Source: Merdimmobilis hominis (GTDB lineage: Bacteria; Bacillota; Clostridia; Oscillospirales; Ruminococcaceae). Taken from it: DNA of 64,000 bases. Positions within the stretch are counted from its first letter, which is position 1. Every line of letters starts with the position of its first letter. Location of the stretch: assembly GCF_021109255.1 (NCBI RefSeq), contig NZ_JAJODG010000001.1. The stretch is one strand, 5' to 3'. The translations under genes and the position numbers were made by a program. Shown one piece after another: positions 16,679 to 25,313 of the stretch. Under the pieces are notes generated by a model. That model was given only the letters and a program-made list of their open reading frames with translations, was not told where the DNA came from and did no database searches.

Positions 16679-17896
16679 ATGGAAGGAACAAACCTCAATT
16701 ACATAGAGCGCACTTGGGCGGAGATCAACCTGGACAACATGATTGAATCCGCCCGCATCGTCCGGGAAGAGCTGCTTCCGGATTGCAAGTGGATGGTGGT
16801 GTTAAAATCCAATGGCTACGGCCACGGGGCCGCCACGATGGCACCCATCCTGGAGCGGGAATGCGGCGCCGATTGGTTTGCTGTGGCCTGTTTGGCCGAG
16901 GCCATTGAGCTGCGCCAGGCCGGGGTGGAAAAACCCATCCTGATCCTGGGCCTGACCCAGCCGGAATACGCCGGGCTGCTGCTCAAATACGATCTGACCC
17001 AGACCATAGGAGACCTGGATTATGCCAAGGCCCTGTCTGCCCAAGCGGTGAAGGCCGGGGGGACGGTCAACTGCCACATCAAAATCAACACCGGTATGAA
17101 CCGGCTGGGGTTCAACAGCACCGACGACCCCGAGGAGACCCTGGCAGAGCTGGAAAAAATTGTAGAAGCACTGGGCTTGCCCAATCTGACCTGTGATGCC
17201 CTCTATTCCCACCTGTACAACTCCACCGTTTATGACGATGCCGGCCGGGAGGAGTGCTATGGACAGTACAACCGATTCATCAAGATGCGCTACCTCTTGA
17301 AGCAGCGGGGATACACCTTCCCCAACTGCCACATCTGCAACAGCGGCGGGGTGATCAACTACCCAGAGATGAAACTGGACATGTGCCGCACTGGAAGCCT
17401 GGTCTGCGGGGTGCAGCCAGGGGAAATGCAGCTGCGGTACCCCGCCTTCCGCCATGTGCTGGAATTGAAAACCCGGGTCGCCCTCCTGCGGGAGGTCAAG
17501 AAAGGGGAGTGCGTGGGCTATTCCTCCAACTTTATCGCCGGGGTGGATATGAAAGTCGCCGTGGTCTCCTGCGGCTACACCGATGGGTATATGCGCTGCA
17601 ATTCCAACCGGGGGATGGTTCTCATCCGGGGGCGGCGCTGCCGGGTCATCGGCAACATCTGTATGGATATGATGATGGTGGACGTCTCTGACATCCCAGA
17701 TGTGGAGGTAGGGGACATCGTCACCGTCTACGGCAGGGATGGGGAGGAGTACATCCCCTGCGCCGAAGCCGCTGAAATCGCCGGCACCATCGAGCCGGAG
17801 ATCACCACCGTCATCGGCCGCCGCGTCCCCCGGGTCTACCTGCGGGGCGGCAAGGTGGTCAAGGTGGACGATTATCTGCTGGGCGGCAGATTTTAA
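16679..17896 (+). CDS. alr: Alanine racemase-family PLP enzyme
   Basis: The 405-residue fold-type III PLP enzyme interconverts L- and D-amino acids, most likely alanine for the cell wall. The PLP lysine is Lys43 in VLKSNGYGHG; most alanine racemases read KADAYGHG here. IKINTGMNRLGF (135-146) and the second catalytic base Tyr281 in VGYSSNF are present, as is ICMDM (327-331). The C-terminal beta domain is complete. GGAAGGGAAGGAG precedes the ATG. A DSD1-type D-amino-acid enzyme follows after 41 bases without a terminator, so the pair is probably co-transcribed. The altered lysine motif leaves room for a different amino acid such as serine. Confidence 0.88.
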   Translation: MEGTNLNYIERTWAEINLDNMIESARIVREELLPDCKWMVVLKSNGYGHGAATMAPILERECGADWFAVACLAEAIELRQAGVEKPILILGLTQPEYAGLLLKYDLTQTIGDLDYAKALSAQAVKAGGTVNCHIKINTGMNRLGFNSTDDPEETLAELEKIVEALGLPNLTCDALYSHLYNSTVYDDAGREECYGQYNRFIKMRYLLKQRGYTFPNCHICNSGGVINYPEMKLDMCRTGSLVCGVQPGEMQLRYPAFRHVLELKTRVALLREVKKGECVGYSSNFIAGVDMKVAVVSCGYTDGYMRCNSNRGMVLIRGRRCRVIGNICMDMMMVDVSDIPDVEVGDIVTVYGRDGEEYIPCAEAAEIAGTIEPEITTVIGRRVPRVYLRGGKVVKVDDYLLGGRF

Positions 17897-17937
17897 GGGA
17901 TACGGATCCCCAACAAGGAAGATAGAGGTGTTTTGAG

Positions 17938-19050
17938 ATGAAGGTTTCACAGCTTCGCACGCCGGCATTTCTGCTGGATTTGGATCAGTTGGACAAGAAC
18001 ATCCAAGAGGTGGGCGCCCTTGCCAAGGCGGGGGGCAAACAGCTTTGGCCCATGGTGAAAACCCACAAGAGCACCTACCTGGCCCAAAAACAGGCCCAGG
18101 CAGGGGCCAGCGGATTTTTAGTGGGCACAGTGGATGAGGCGGAAAGCCTGGTCGCCGCCGGCCTTTGCAACATCATGCTGGCCTACCCCTATTTTGGGGA
18201 AGAAAACATCGCCCGCATTGCCGCTTTGGCCGCCAAGGGGAACCTGTACTGCTCGGTGGATTCCCTGGAATGTGCCCAGCAGTATGACCGCATCTTTGGA
18301 GAGGAAGGCCTCACCTGCCAGTTCCTGCTGATTGTGGACTGCGGCCTTCACCGGCTGGGGGTCCCCCCGGAGGGGGCGGCGGACTTGGCGGCAAAGATTG
18401 CCCGGCTCCCCAACAGCAGGCTCTGCGGCATCGGCACCCATCCCGGCCATGTATATGCCTGCGCCAGCGGCGAGGGAATCCGGCCGGTGTATGAGGAGGA
18501 GGAAGCCGCCCTGCGCACTGCCTACGATGGGATCACCTCCGCTGGCATCCCCCTGGAGATCGTAGCCACCGGCAGCACCCCCACCATGGCGCTGGAATCC
18601 AGGTCAAGCCTGGTAACTGCTATGCGCCCCGGCAATTATGTGTTCTATGACGCCATCCAGATGGCCTTGGGGGTCGCCACAGAGGAAATGTGCGCCCTCA
18701 CCGTTCTATGCACTGTCATCGCTAAGCGGGAGGATGGCCACATCATTGTGGACTGCGGCAGCAAATGCCTGGGCCTGGACAAGGGCGCCCACGGCAACGC
18801 CAGCATTGTGGGGTATGGCAAGGTGATCGGCCACCCCAGCCTGGTGGTGGAGTCCCTCTCGGAAGAGGTAGGCAAAATTTCTTTGAATGGGGACCAATCC
18901 GTTGCCATTGGCGACCGGCTGCGGATCATCCCCAACCACTCCTGTTCCAGCGCCAATATGACCGGCTATCTCACCGGCGTGCGGGGCGATGAGGTGGTGG
19001 AGCTGATCCCGGTGGACATCCGGGGCAACTCCAGGAAGCCCGGCTGTTAA
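17938..19050 (+). CDS. DSD1-family PLP enzyme (D-serine dehydratase / D-threonine aldolase-like)
   Basis: The 370-residue protein has the alanine racemase-type N-terminal barrel with PLP lysine in MVKTHKS (Lys41) and the C-terminal D-serine dehydratase-like domain. The metal site, NHSC with His334 and Cys336, matches the zinc site of the DSD family. Members either deaminate D-serine to pyruvate or cleave D-threonine to glycine and acetaldehyde; the sequence alone does not tell which. It follows the racemase gene in the same transcript, with AGAGGTG ahead of the ATG, which suggests a D-amino-acid interconversion or degradation unit. A strong terminator ends the operon. Confidence 0.87.
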   Translation: MKVSQLRTPAFLLDLDQLDKNIQEVGALAKAGGKQLWPMVKTHKSTYLAQKQAQAGASGFLVGTVDEAESLVAAGLCNIMLAYPYFGEENIARIAALAAKGNLYCSVDSLECAQQYDRIFGEEGLTCQFLLIVDCGLHRLGVPPEGAADLAAKIARLPNSRLCGIGTHPGHVYACASGEGIRPVYEEEEAALRTAYDGITSAGIPLEIVATGSTPTMALESRSSLVTAMRPGNYVFYDAIQMALGVATEEMCALTVLCTVIAKREDGHIIVDCGSKCLGLDKGAHGNASIVGYGKVIGHPSLVVESLSEEVGKISLNGDQSVAIGDRLRIIPNHSCSSANMTGYLTGVRGDEVVELIPVDIRGNSRKPGC

Positions 19051-19056
19051 ATCGAA

Positions 19057-19099
19057 TAAAAAAGGGGAGGGGAGCGTCCGTGCTCTCCTCCCCTTTTTG
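19057..19099 (+). terminator. Intrinsic terminator of the racemase/DSD1 operon
   Basis: AAAAAGGGGAGG-GGAGC pairs with GCTCT-CCTCCCCTTTTT, directly after the stop codon. Confidence 0.9.
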
Positions 19100-19144
19100 C
19101 AGGTGCCGCTTGGGAAGTTTCTTCCTTTTTCTTCCCAAAAGCGG

Positions 19145-19150
19145 TATAAT
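19145..19150 (+). promoter_or_regulatory. Candidate -10 box (TATAAT) for the 19185 operon
   Basis: A perfect TATAAT lies 34 bases ahead of the GTG start; the -35 sequence at the expected distance (TTCCTT) is poor. Confidence 0.4.
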
Positions 19151-19184
19151 AAGGGCAAATCCACTTGGGAAAGGATGAACCAAT

Positions 19185-19643
19185 GTGCAGACCATCGACC
19201 GCGGGTCGTTTATTTTGGGGATGACCACCGCCTTTTGCGAGTGCGTGGCCGGCGAGTGCAAGCGGGCTGCCTTTACGCCCCCCTGCACTCCCCAGGATGC
19301 TGCCCTTGTCAAAGACGAGGTGGAGCGGATCATCACCGAGCAGGGGTGCTTGTACCACTTTGAAGAAAACCCGGAGCTGCCGGAGAAGAGCCGGGTGTGC
19401 TGGTGGGTCATCGCCAAATTTGAAGATGTCCTGGCTGGGTACCGGGCCCTGCGGGGCCGGGGCCTCAACGTCTGCTGGGAGTTTGGCGCCTTTGCCCCCT
19501 ACCTGGGGTATAACCTGGCCTTTGGGGAGGGGGCGGACAAGGTGAAGCCCCGCCGCCGGGAAGAGAAGCGCGGTGTGGACACGGTGGGCCGGGTCCTCTT
19601 TCCCAATGGGGGCTGGCCGCCGCCCAAACCGGAGGGGATGTAG
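19185..19643 (+). CDS. Conserved-looking hypothetical protein, coupled to radical SAM gene
   Basis: The 152-residue soluble protein starts with GTG at 19185 (AAGGAT about ten bases upstream). The N-terminal half contains several cysteines (AFCECVAGECKRAAF, then TPPC) and a Trp-rich middle (VCWWVIAKFED, VCWEFGAF). I do not recognise the family. The stop codon abuts the ATG of the PflX-like gene, so the two are translated together and may work together. The cysteines could bind a metal or cluster, but this is speculation. Confidence 0.7.
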   Translation: MQTIDRGSFILGMTTAFCECVAGECKRAAFTPPCTPQDAALVKDEVERIITEQGCLYHFEENPELPEKSRVCWWVIAKFEDVLAGYRALRGRGLNVCWEFGAFAPYLGYNLAFGEGADKVKPRRREEKRGVDTVGRVLFPNGGWPPPKPEGM

Positions 19644-20576
19644 ATGGAACCGGTGATCACCGATTGCACCCTCTGCCCCAGGCAGTGCCACGCCGACCGC
19701 ACCCGGGGCCAGGGCTTCTGCGGGGGCGGGGGGAAGGTCAAGCTGGCCCGGGCCGCCCTCCACTTCTGGGAGGAGCCCTGCATTAGTGGGAAAAAAGGCT
19801 CAGGGACGGTGTTTTTCTCCGGATGCCCTTTACAATGCTGTTTCTGCCAGAATTACCCCATCAGCTGTGAAAACTATGGGGCCGAGATCCCGGTGGAGCG
19901 GCTGGCGGAGATCTTCCTGGAGCTCCAGGGGCAGGGGGCCCACAACATCAACTTAGTCAGCGCCGGGCATTACGCCCCTTGGGTGGCAGAGGCCCTGCGC
20001 CTGTGCGGGGATAAGCTCTCCATCCCGGTGGTGTACAACAGCGGCGGGTATGAATCGGTGAATACCCTGCGCCTTTTGGAGGGGAAGGTGGACGTCTACC
20101 TCCCCGACCTGAAATACGCAGACCAGGAGCGGGCCCTTCGCTACAGCGGCGCGGCGGATTATTTCCCCGTGGCCGCCGCCGCCATCCGGGAGATGGTCCG
20201 CCAGGTGGGCCTGCCGGTTTTTGACAAAGAGGGCATGCTCCAAAAAGGGGTGGTCATCCGCCATCTGGTCCTCCCCGGTGGGATGAAGGATTCCATGTCT
20301 GTCCTGGATTGGGTGGCGAGGTCCTTCCGGCCGGGGGAGGTGCTTATCAGCCTGATGAGCCAATACACCCCCTTTTACCGCAGCCGGGAGTTCCAGGAGC
20401 TGGGCCGGCGGGTCAGCACCTATGAATACAACAAAGTCGCCGGGTATATGATGGATCTGGGCCTCACCCAAGGGTTTATGCAGGAGCGCAGTTCCGCCAA
20501 AGAGGAGTACACCCCAGAGTTTGCCCTGCAAGGGGTATTTGCCCCGGCATCGGAAGAAAAGAGGGACCATTGTTGA
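19644..20576 (+). CDS. Radical SAM protein, PflX-like (pyruvate formate-lyase activase homolog)
   Basis: The 310-residue protein has the radical SAM cluster motif CxxxCxxC as Cys61, Cys65 and Cys68 (SGCPLQCCFCQN). It also has an N-terminal Cys set (Cys8, Cys11, Cys15, Cys26) typical of the PflX/COG1313 group. Members resemble glycyl-radical activases, but their true substrate is not established. The VYNSGGYES and DVYLPDLKY segments agree with the family. It sits in an apparent operon between an unknown Cys-containing protein and a hotdog thioesterase; the last four bases overlap the next start (TTGA). Confidence 0.88.
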   Translation: MEPVITDCTLCPRQCHADRTRGQGFCGGGGKVKLARAALHFWEEPCISGKKGSGTVFFSGCPLQCCFCQNYPISCENYGAEIPVERLAEIFLELQGQGAHNINLVSAGHYAPWVAEALRLCGDKLSIPVVYNSGGYESVNTLRLLEGKVDVYLPDLKYADQERALRYSGAADYFPVAAAAIREMVRQVGLPVFDKEGMLQKGVVIRHLVLPGGMKDSMSVLDWVARSFRPGEVLISLMSQYTPFYRSREFQELGRRVSTYEYNKVAGYMMDLGLTQGFMQERSSAKEEYTPEFALQGVFAPASEEKRDHC

Positions 20577-21079
20577 AACACACAGTAGTAGAAAAACAGA
20601 AAAGCAGCCACAGCTGTTTTGTCTGCGGCATCGACAACGGGAGCGGCCTTCACGCTGAGTTTTTCCAGCTGGACAACAACGAGCTGATGGCGGTATTCAC
20701 CCCCCGGGAGGAGCACCAGAGCTACCCCGGCCGCACCCACGGCGGGGTAAGTGCCGCCATGCTGGATGAGACCATCGGCCGGGCGATCACCGCCTTTGAG
20801 CCGGAGGTCTGGGGGGTGACGGTGGAGCTGAAGCTGCGCTATAAAAAGCCGGTTCCCCTTGGGGTGGAATTGAAGGCCATCGGCCGGGTGACCTCCAACA
20901 ACCGCCGCATTTTTGAGGGCAGCGGGGAGATCCTCCTGCCCGACGGCACAGTTGCGGTCACTGCAGAGGGCCGGTATATGAAGCTGCCCATCGACAAGAT
21001 TGCCCAAGGGGATTTTGAGATGGAGGAGGAGATGTTCCTCATCCCCCGGGAAACCGATCCCACCGAGGTGGATTTTTAG
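20573..21079 (+). CDS. PaaI-like hotdog-fold thioesterase
   Basis: The 168-residue protein has the hotdog thioesterase pattern: a HGGVSAAMLDETIGRA helix (about 57-72) preceded by the YPGRTHGG loop, then VELKLRYKKPVPLG. Such enzymes hydrolyse acyl-CoA thioesters; the acyl group is unknown. It begins SSHSCFVCG, a CxxC-type N-terminal segment found in many PaaI relatives. The start is TTG at 20573, overlapping the upstream TGA, with GAGGG seven bases earlier. It is the third gene of the 19185-21079 unit. No clear terminator follows, only a weak GATCCCC/GGGGATC hairpin near 21083. Confidence 0.85.
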   Translation: MKHTVVEKQKSSHSCFVCGIDNGSGLHAEFFQLDNNELMAVFTPREEHQSYPGRTHGGVSAAMLDETIGRAITAFEPEVWGVTVELKLRYKKPVPLGVELKAIGRVTSNNRRIFEGSGEILLPDGTVAVTAEGRYMKLPIDKIAQGDFEMEEEMFLIPRETDPTEVDF

Positions 21080-21197
21080 GCGAGGATCCCCGCTCTGGGC
21101 CTGCCGGAAAAGGTGGGGATCTCCCCGGTGAAAGAGATTATTTGCGCGGCGAGAAAAGTCCACAAAGAATTCCCCAAAAGATTGTCTTTTCCTCAGC

Positions 21198-21226
21198 TTG
21201 TAATGTGCGCCTGCATTCGGTATCAT
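21198..21226 (+). promoter_or_regulatory. Sigma-A-type promoter of pepT
   Basis: TTGTAA, 17-base spacer, TATCAT, 32 bases ahead of the start codon. Confidence 0.6.
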
Positions 21227-21258
21227 AAAAAGTAACAACAACTAGGAGGAATTGTCCG

Positions 21259-22485
21259 ATGAAAGATATCACCGAACGCTTTTTGACCTATGTGGCCATC
21301 GACACCCAGTCCAAGGCCAACCAGACCCAGTTCCCCTCCACCGAAAAACAGAAAGACCTGCTGCGGCTGCTGGCCGAAGAGATGAAAGCCATGGGCATCA
21401 GCGATGTCTCCATCGACGAGTACGGCTATGTCTACGGTTCCATCCCCTCCAACATGGACAAAAAGGTCCCCGCTATCGGCTTTATCGCCCACGCGGACAC
21501 GGTGGAAGACATGCCCGGCAATGACATTAAATACCGCATTGTGAAAAATTACGACGGCAAGGACATTGTCCTCAACGAGGAAAAGGGCATTGTCATGCAC
21601 ACCGCCGAGTTCCCCCATATGCTGAACTATGTGGGCCAGGACCTGATTGTCACCGACGGCACCACCCTGCTGGGTGCTGACGACAAGGCCGGCATTACCG
21701 AAATCCTTTACGCGGCAGAATACATGCTGGAACACCCTGAGTTTAAACACGGCGACATCAAAATCGCCTTTACCCCCGACGAGGAAGTGGGCCGCGGCGT
21801 GGACTTCTTTGATGTAAAGAAGTTTGGCGCAGACTTCGGCTACACCATGGACGGCGGCGGCCTGGGGGAGCTGAGCTTTGAGAATTTCAACGCCTGCAGC
21901 GGCTTTGTCACCATCCACGGCACCAACAGTCACCCCGGTTCCGCCAAAAATGTCATGGTCAACTCCATTTTGGTTGCCATGGAGTTCAGCGCCATGCTGC
22001 CGGTTCACGAGCGCCCCGAATCCACCGAGGTTTATGAGGGATTCAGCCATTTGAACAACTTAAACGGCAATGTGGAAGAGACCAAGATGATCTATATGAT
22101 CCGCGACCACGACCGCCAGAAATTGGAGGAGAAAAAGGCCCGCTTTGTCAAGGCGGCCGAATACCTTAACTTCAAATACGGCGAGGGCACCGTGGAGGTG
22201 GTCCTCAAGGACTCCTACTCCAACATGAGGGAGAAGATCGAGCCCTGCATGGAGCTGATCGACAACGCCAAGGCAGCCATGGAATCCCTGGGCATCACCC
22301 CCATCGTCAAGCCCATCCGCGGCGGCACCGACGGCGCCCGGCTCTCCTATATGGGTCTGCCCTGCCCCAACCTGTTCACCGGTGGGCACAACTCCCATGG
22401 CCGGTATGAGTACATCCCGGTGCAGTCGATGGAAAAAGGCGCCCAGGTCATCCTGAAGATCGTGGAGCTTTACGCGGGCAAATAG
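21259..22485 (+). CDS. pepT: Peptidase T (tripeptide aminopeptidase)
   Basis: The 408-residue cytoplasmic zinc peptidase of family M20B removes the N-terminal residue from tripeptides. All metal and catalytic residues can be placed: His78 in AHADT, Asp80, the bridging Asp141 in GADDKAG, Glu175/176 in DEEVG, Asp198 in YTMDGG and His377 in GGHNSHG. The length is normal for PepT. It is preceded by CTAGGAGGA. It is the first of three M20-fold metallopeptidase genes in a row, separated by 48 and 105 bases with no strong terminator, suggesting a peptide and amide breakdown cluster. Confidence 0.96.
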   Translation: MKDITERFLTYVAIDTQSKANQTQFPSTEKQKDLLRLLAEEMKAMGISDVSIDEYGYVYGSIPSNMDKKVPAIGFIAHADTVEDMPGNDIKYRIVKNYDGKDIVLNEEKGIVMHTAEFPHMLNYVGQDLIVTDGTTLLGADDKAGITEILYAAEYMLEHPEFKHGDIKIAFTPDEEVGRGVDFFDVKKFGADFGYTMDGGGLGELSFENFNACSGFVTIHGTNSHPGSAKNVMVNSILVAMEFSAMLPVHERPESTEVYEGFSHLNNLNGNVEETKMIYMIRDHDRQKLEEKKARFVKAAEYLNFKYGEGTVEVVLKDSYSNMREKIEPCMELIDNAKAAMESLGITPIVKPIRGGTDGARLSYMGLPCPNLFTGGHNSHGRYEYIPVQSMEKGAQVILKIVELYAGK

Positions 22486-22533
22486 TCCTGTGTGAAAGCC
22501 CCCGAGTAATAAAATTTAACAGGAGGAGTTGTC

Positions 22534-23877
22534 ATGAGGTACGACAAGGAGTTGTATGCCAAACATCTGCAAGGGATGGTCCGGTTCCCCACCGTTTCCA
22601 ACGCCGACCCGGAAAAGGTCGACTGGGAGACTTTCCTGGGGCTCCACAAGTATTTGGAGGAGACCTACCCCCTGGTACACAAGACCCTGACCAAAGAGGT
22701 CTTTGGCAAAGTGGGCCTGCTCTATCACTGGAAAGGCACCGGCAAGTCCGGCAAACTGCCTTTGATGCTGACCGCCCACCAGGATGTCGTGCCAGAAGGC
22801 GACCACTCCATGTGGAAATACCCGCCCTATGAAGGGGTCATCGCCGAAGGCTGCGTGTGGGGCCGCGGGTCCTCTGACTGCAAGAGCAATATCCTGGCCT
22901 ATATGGAAGCTTTGGAAGGGATGATCGCCGACGGCTTTGTGCCGGATTATGACATTTACCTGGGCTTTGGCTACAACGAGGAGATCATGGGCGGCCCCGG
23001 CGCTGCGGGGACTATCCTGGTGGATCTGCTCAAGAGCCGCGGCGTTGAGATCGGCCTGGAGCTGGATGAGGGCGGCGGCATTGACCAGCAGGGCGGCCAG
23101 TATGTCGCCCAGATTTATCCGGCGGAAAAAGGCTATGCCGACTTTGAGTTTTCAATGAAAGACCCCGGCGGCCACTCTTCTCAGCCCGGCGAGCACAGCT
23201 CTTTGGGCATCATCGGCAAGACCGCCTGCATCCTGGAGGAGAACGTTCTTCCTCAGCGGCTGACCAAACCGGCCATTGACCAGATGAAAGCCATGGCGCC
23301 CTTTATGGAAGGGGAGCTGGCCCAGCTGTTCAAAGACCCCGAGGCAAACTGGGAAGCTTTGAAGTCCATCCTGGCCCAAAACCGCACCTACAACGCCATG
23401 ACCCGCACCACCACCGCCGTCACCATGATGAAGGGCAGCGACCAAGCCAACATCCTGCCGGAGCGCTCCTGGCTGGTGATCAACAACCGGCTGCTCACCG
23501 GCGACACCATCGAGAGCCTGCAGGCATTCTATGAGAGCATCGTCCCCGAAGGGGTAGAGGTCAAGCTGCTCAAGGGCCACAACATGCCGGAGGTCTCCTC
23601 CATCGAAAGTGAGGAGTATAAGCTGCTCCACTCCATCGTGGAGAAAAAATACCCCGGCATCACCATGATGCCCTCCCTGCTGCTGGGCGGCACCGATGCC
23701 CGCTATTTCAGCGATATCTGCCCCACCCACAGCGTGTACCGCTTCACTGGCATGCGGCGCTTTAACAGCAAATCGGGAGGCGCCCATCAAGTCAATGAGC
23801 GGACAGACATCGACGTTCTCGAAGATGATGTGGAGTTCTATGTGGAGCTGTTTAAAGCATATGGCTCTGCACAATAA
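22534..23877 (+). CDS. M20-family metallopeptidase (carboxypeptidase-like)
   Basis: The 447-residue protein is an M20/M25/M40 peptidase with a dimerisation insert. The first metal site reads TAHQDVVP (His82, catalytic Asp84), the bridging Asp115 lies in GRGSSDCK (GRGAxDxK in most relatives), and the general base is in YNEEIMGGPGA (Glu149/150). It resembles the Gly-X carboxypeptidase/PM20D1-like subgroup, which acts on peptides or N-acyl amino acids. AACAGGAGGAG precedes the ATG. It lies between pepT and a carbamoylase-like gene. The substrate is not determined. Confidence 0.9.
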   Translation: MRYDKELYAKHLQGMVRFPTVSNADPEKVDWETFLGLHKYLEETYPLVHKTLTKEVFGKVGLLYHWKGTGKSGKLPLMLTAHQDVVPEGDHSMWKYPPYEGVIAEGCVWGRGSSDCKSNILAYMEALEGMIADGFVPDYDIYLGFGYNEEIMGGPGAAGTILVDLLKSRGVEIGLELDEGGGIDQQGGQYVAQIYPAEKGYADFEFSMKDPGGHSSQPGEHSSLGIIGKTACILEENVLPQRLTKPAIDQMKAMAPFMEGELAQLFKDPEANWEALKSILAQNRTYNAMTRTTTAVTMMKGSDQANILPERSWLVINNRLLTGDTIESLQAFYESIVPEGVEVKLLKGHNMPEVSSIESEEYKLLHSIVEKKYPGITMMPSLLLGGTDARYFSDICPTHSVYRFTGMRRFNSKSGGAHQVNERTDIDVLEDDVEFYVELFKAYGSAQ

Positions 23878-23909
23878 GGCCTGATTTTCCAATACGGTTC
23901 TAAAGTTGG

Positions 23910-23941
23910 CCGGCGCGTATACTTTATCTGTAACGCGCCGG
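23910..23941 (+). other. Nine-base-pair hairpin between two M20 genes
   Basis: CCGGCGCGT pairs perfectly with ACGCGCCGG around a 14-base loop. No good T run follows, so it may stabilise or process the transcript rather than terminate it. Confidence 0.45.
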
Positions 23942-23982
23942 TCTTCTTGATAACGATCCAAGTTTAAAAGGAGGAAAAAATC

Positions 23983-25209
23983 ATGGCAAATGCAGAGCGT
24001 ATGGAAGCGCAGCTGAAGGCCCTATCCCTGATTTCGGAACAAGGGGAGGAGGGCACCACCCGCCTCAGCTACACCCCTGAGTACCGCAAAGGCGCGGACT
24101 ACATCAAAAAGCTGATGGAGGAGGCCGGACTCACCGTCCGGGAGGACGCAGCGGGTTTGGTGTGGGGCCTGCTGCCCGGCACCGACCCGGACGCCCCCAA
24201 GCTGATCTCCGGCTCCCACCTGGACACCGTCCGCTGCTCCGGCTTCTACGACGGCCAGGCGGGTATCATCTGTGCCCTGGAAGCGGCGCGGATGATCAAA
24301 GAGAGCGGCAAACCCCTCAAAGGGGACTTTGAAGTGGTGGCCATCCCCATGGAGGAAGGCGCCCGGTTCCCCAACCTGACTGGAAGCAAACTGGCCGCTG
24401 GCGTCCTCAAAGAGGCCGACCTGGATCTGGTCAAAGACACCGAAGGCACCACCCTGCGGGAGGCGATGCTCTCCTATGGCCTGACCGGCAAGCTGGACGG
24501 GGTGGACCGCAGCAAAGAGAAGGTCAAAGCCTTTATTGAGCTCCACATGGAGCAGGGCACCCTGCTGGAGGACGAGGGCATCGACCTGGGCGTGGTGGAC
24601 GGGATCTTCGGCTGCTACTGGAAGACCATCACCGTCCGCGGCGAGGTCTCCCATCCCTCCACCCCCATGGCCAAGCGGAAAGACGCCGGCCTGGCTGCCT
24701 GCCGCATCGTCTCCGACCTGTCAGAGCATGTGGCCAAGAATTATGTGGGCAAAGCGACAGTCACCTGCGGCAAGATGGATTTCCACCCCGGCGAGATCAA
24801 CGCTATCCCCTCTCGGGCGGTGTTCTCGGTGGACTTCCGCAGTGGCGACAAGAAGAACTTCGATGAGCTGGACGCCTATTTGGCGGAAAAGATCGCCCAG
24901 GTGGAGAAGGATTACCGGGTCAAGGTGGAACAGGAGGTCTTCTCCAACACCCCGCCGACCCCCAACACGCCTGCCATCATGAATGCATTGACCACCGGCG
25001 CCAAAAACCTGGGACTTAAGAGCGTAGTCCTGCCCTCCGGTGCAGGCCACGACACCATGATCTTTGCCAAGATCTGGCCCACTGGCATGATCTTCATCCC
25101 CAGCCACGAGGGCTACACCCACAGCCCCCGGGAGTACACCGACCCCAAGAATCTGGCCAACGGCGCCGACTTGATCGCCGAAGCCATCCGGATTTTGGAT
25201 GCCCAGTAA
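23983..25209 (+). CDS. M20-fold amidohydrolase (N-carbamoyl-amino acid hydrolase / allantoate amidohydrolase type)
   Basis: The 408-residue protein belongs to the hydantoinase/carbamoylase branch of M20. It has GSHLDTV (77-83, metal His79 and Asp81), GFYDGQAG (87-94, usually GxFDG), MEEGARF (123-129), ELHMEQG, GAGHD and a C-terminal IPSHEGYTHSPREY. These enzymes hydrolyse N-carbamoyl or ureido bonds to free an amino acid and ammonia. AAAGGAGGAAA precedes the ATG. It is the last gene of the M20 cluster and is followed by a perfect terminator. Exact substrate unknown. Confidence 0.9.
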   Translation: MANAERMEAQLKALSLISEQGEEGTTRLSYTPEYRKGADYIKKLMEEAGLTVREDAAGLVWGLLPGTDPDAPKLISGSHLDTVRCSGFYDGQAGIICALEAARMIKESGKPLKGDFEVVAIPMEEGARFPNLTGSKLAAGVLKEADLDLVKDTEGTTLREAMLSYGLTGKLDGVDRSKEKVKAFIELHMEQGTLLEDEGIDLGVVDGIFGCYWKTITVRGEVSHPSTPMAKRKDAGLAACRIVSDLSEHVAKNYVGKATVTCGKMDFHPGEINAIPSRAVFSVDFRSGDKKNFDELDAYLAEKIAQVEKDYRVKVEQEVFSNTPPTPNTPAIMNALTTGAKNLGLKSVVLPSGAGHDTMIFAKIWPTGMIFIPSHEGYTHSPREYTDPKNLANGADLIAEAIRILDAQ

Positions 25210-25218
25210 AAACAAAGT

Positions 25219-25253
25219 CAAAAAGGCTTCCCCATGTGGGGAAGCCTTTTTTG
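25219..25253 (+). terminator. Intrinsic terminator after the M20 cluster
   Basis: AAAAAGGCTTCCCC pairs perfectly with GGGGAAGCCTTTTT around ATGT; T run on the plus strand. Confidence 0.93.
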
Positions 25254-25313
25254 GTTGCTAAAATAGGGAAGGAAACACGGAGGAAACAGGATAAACCGGG
25301 GGACAGCACATGG

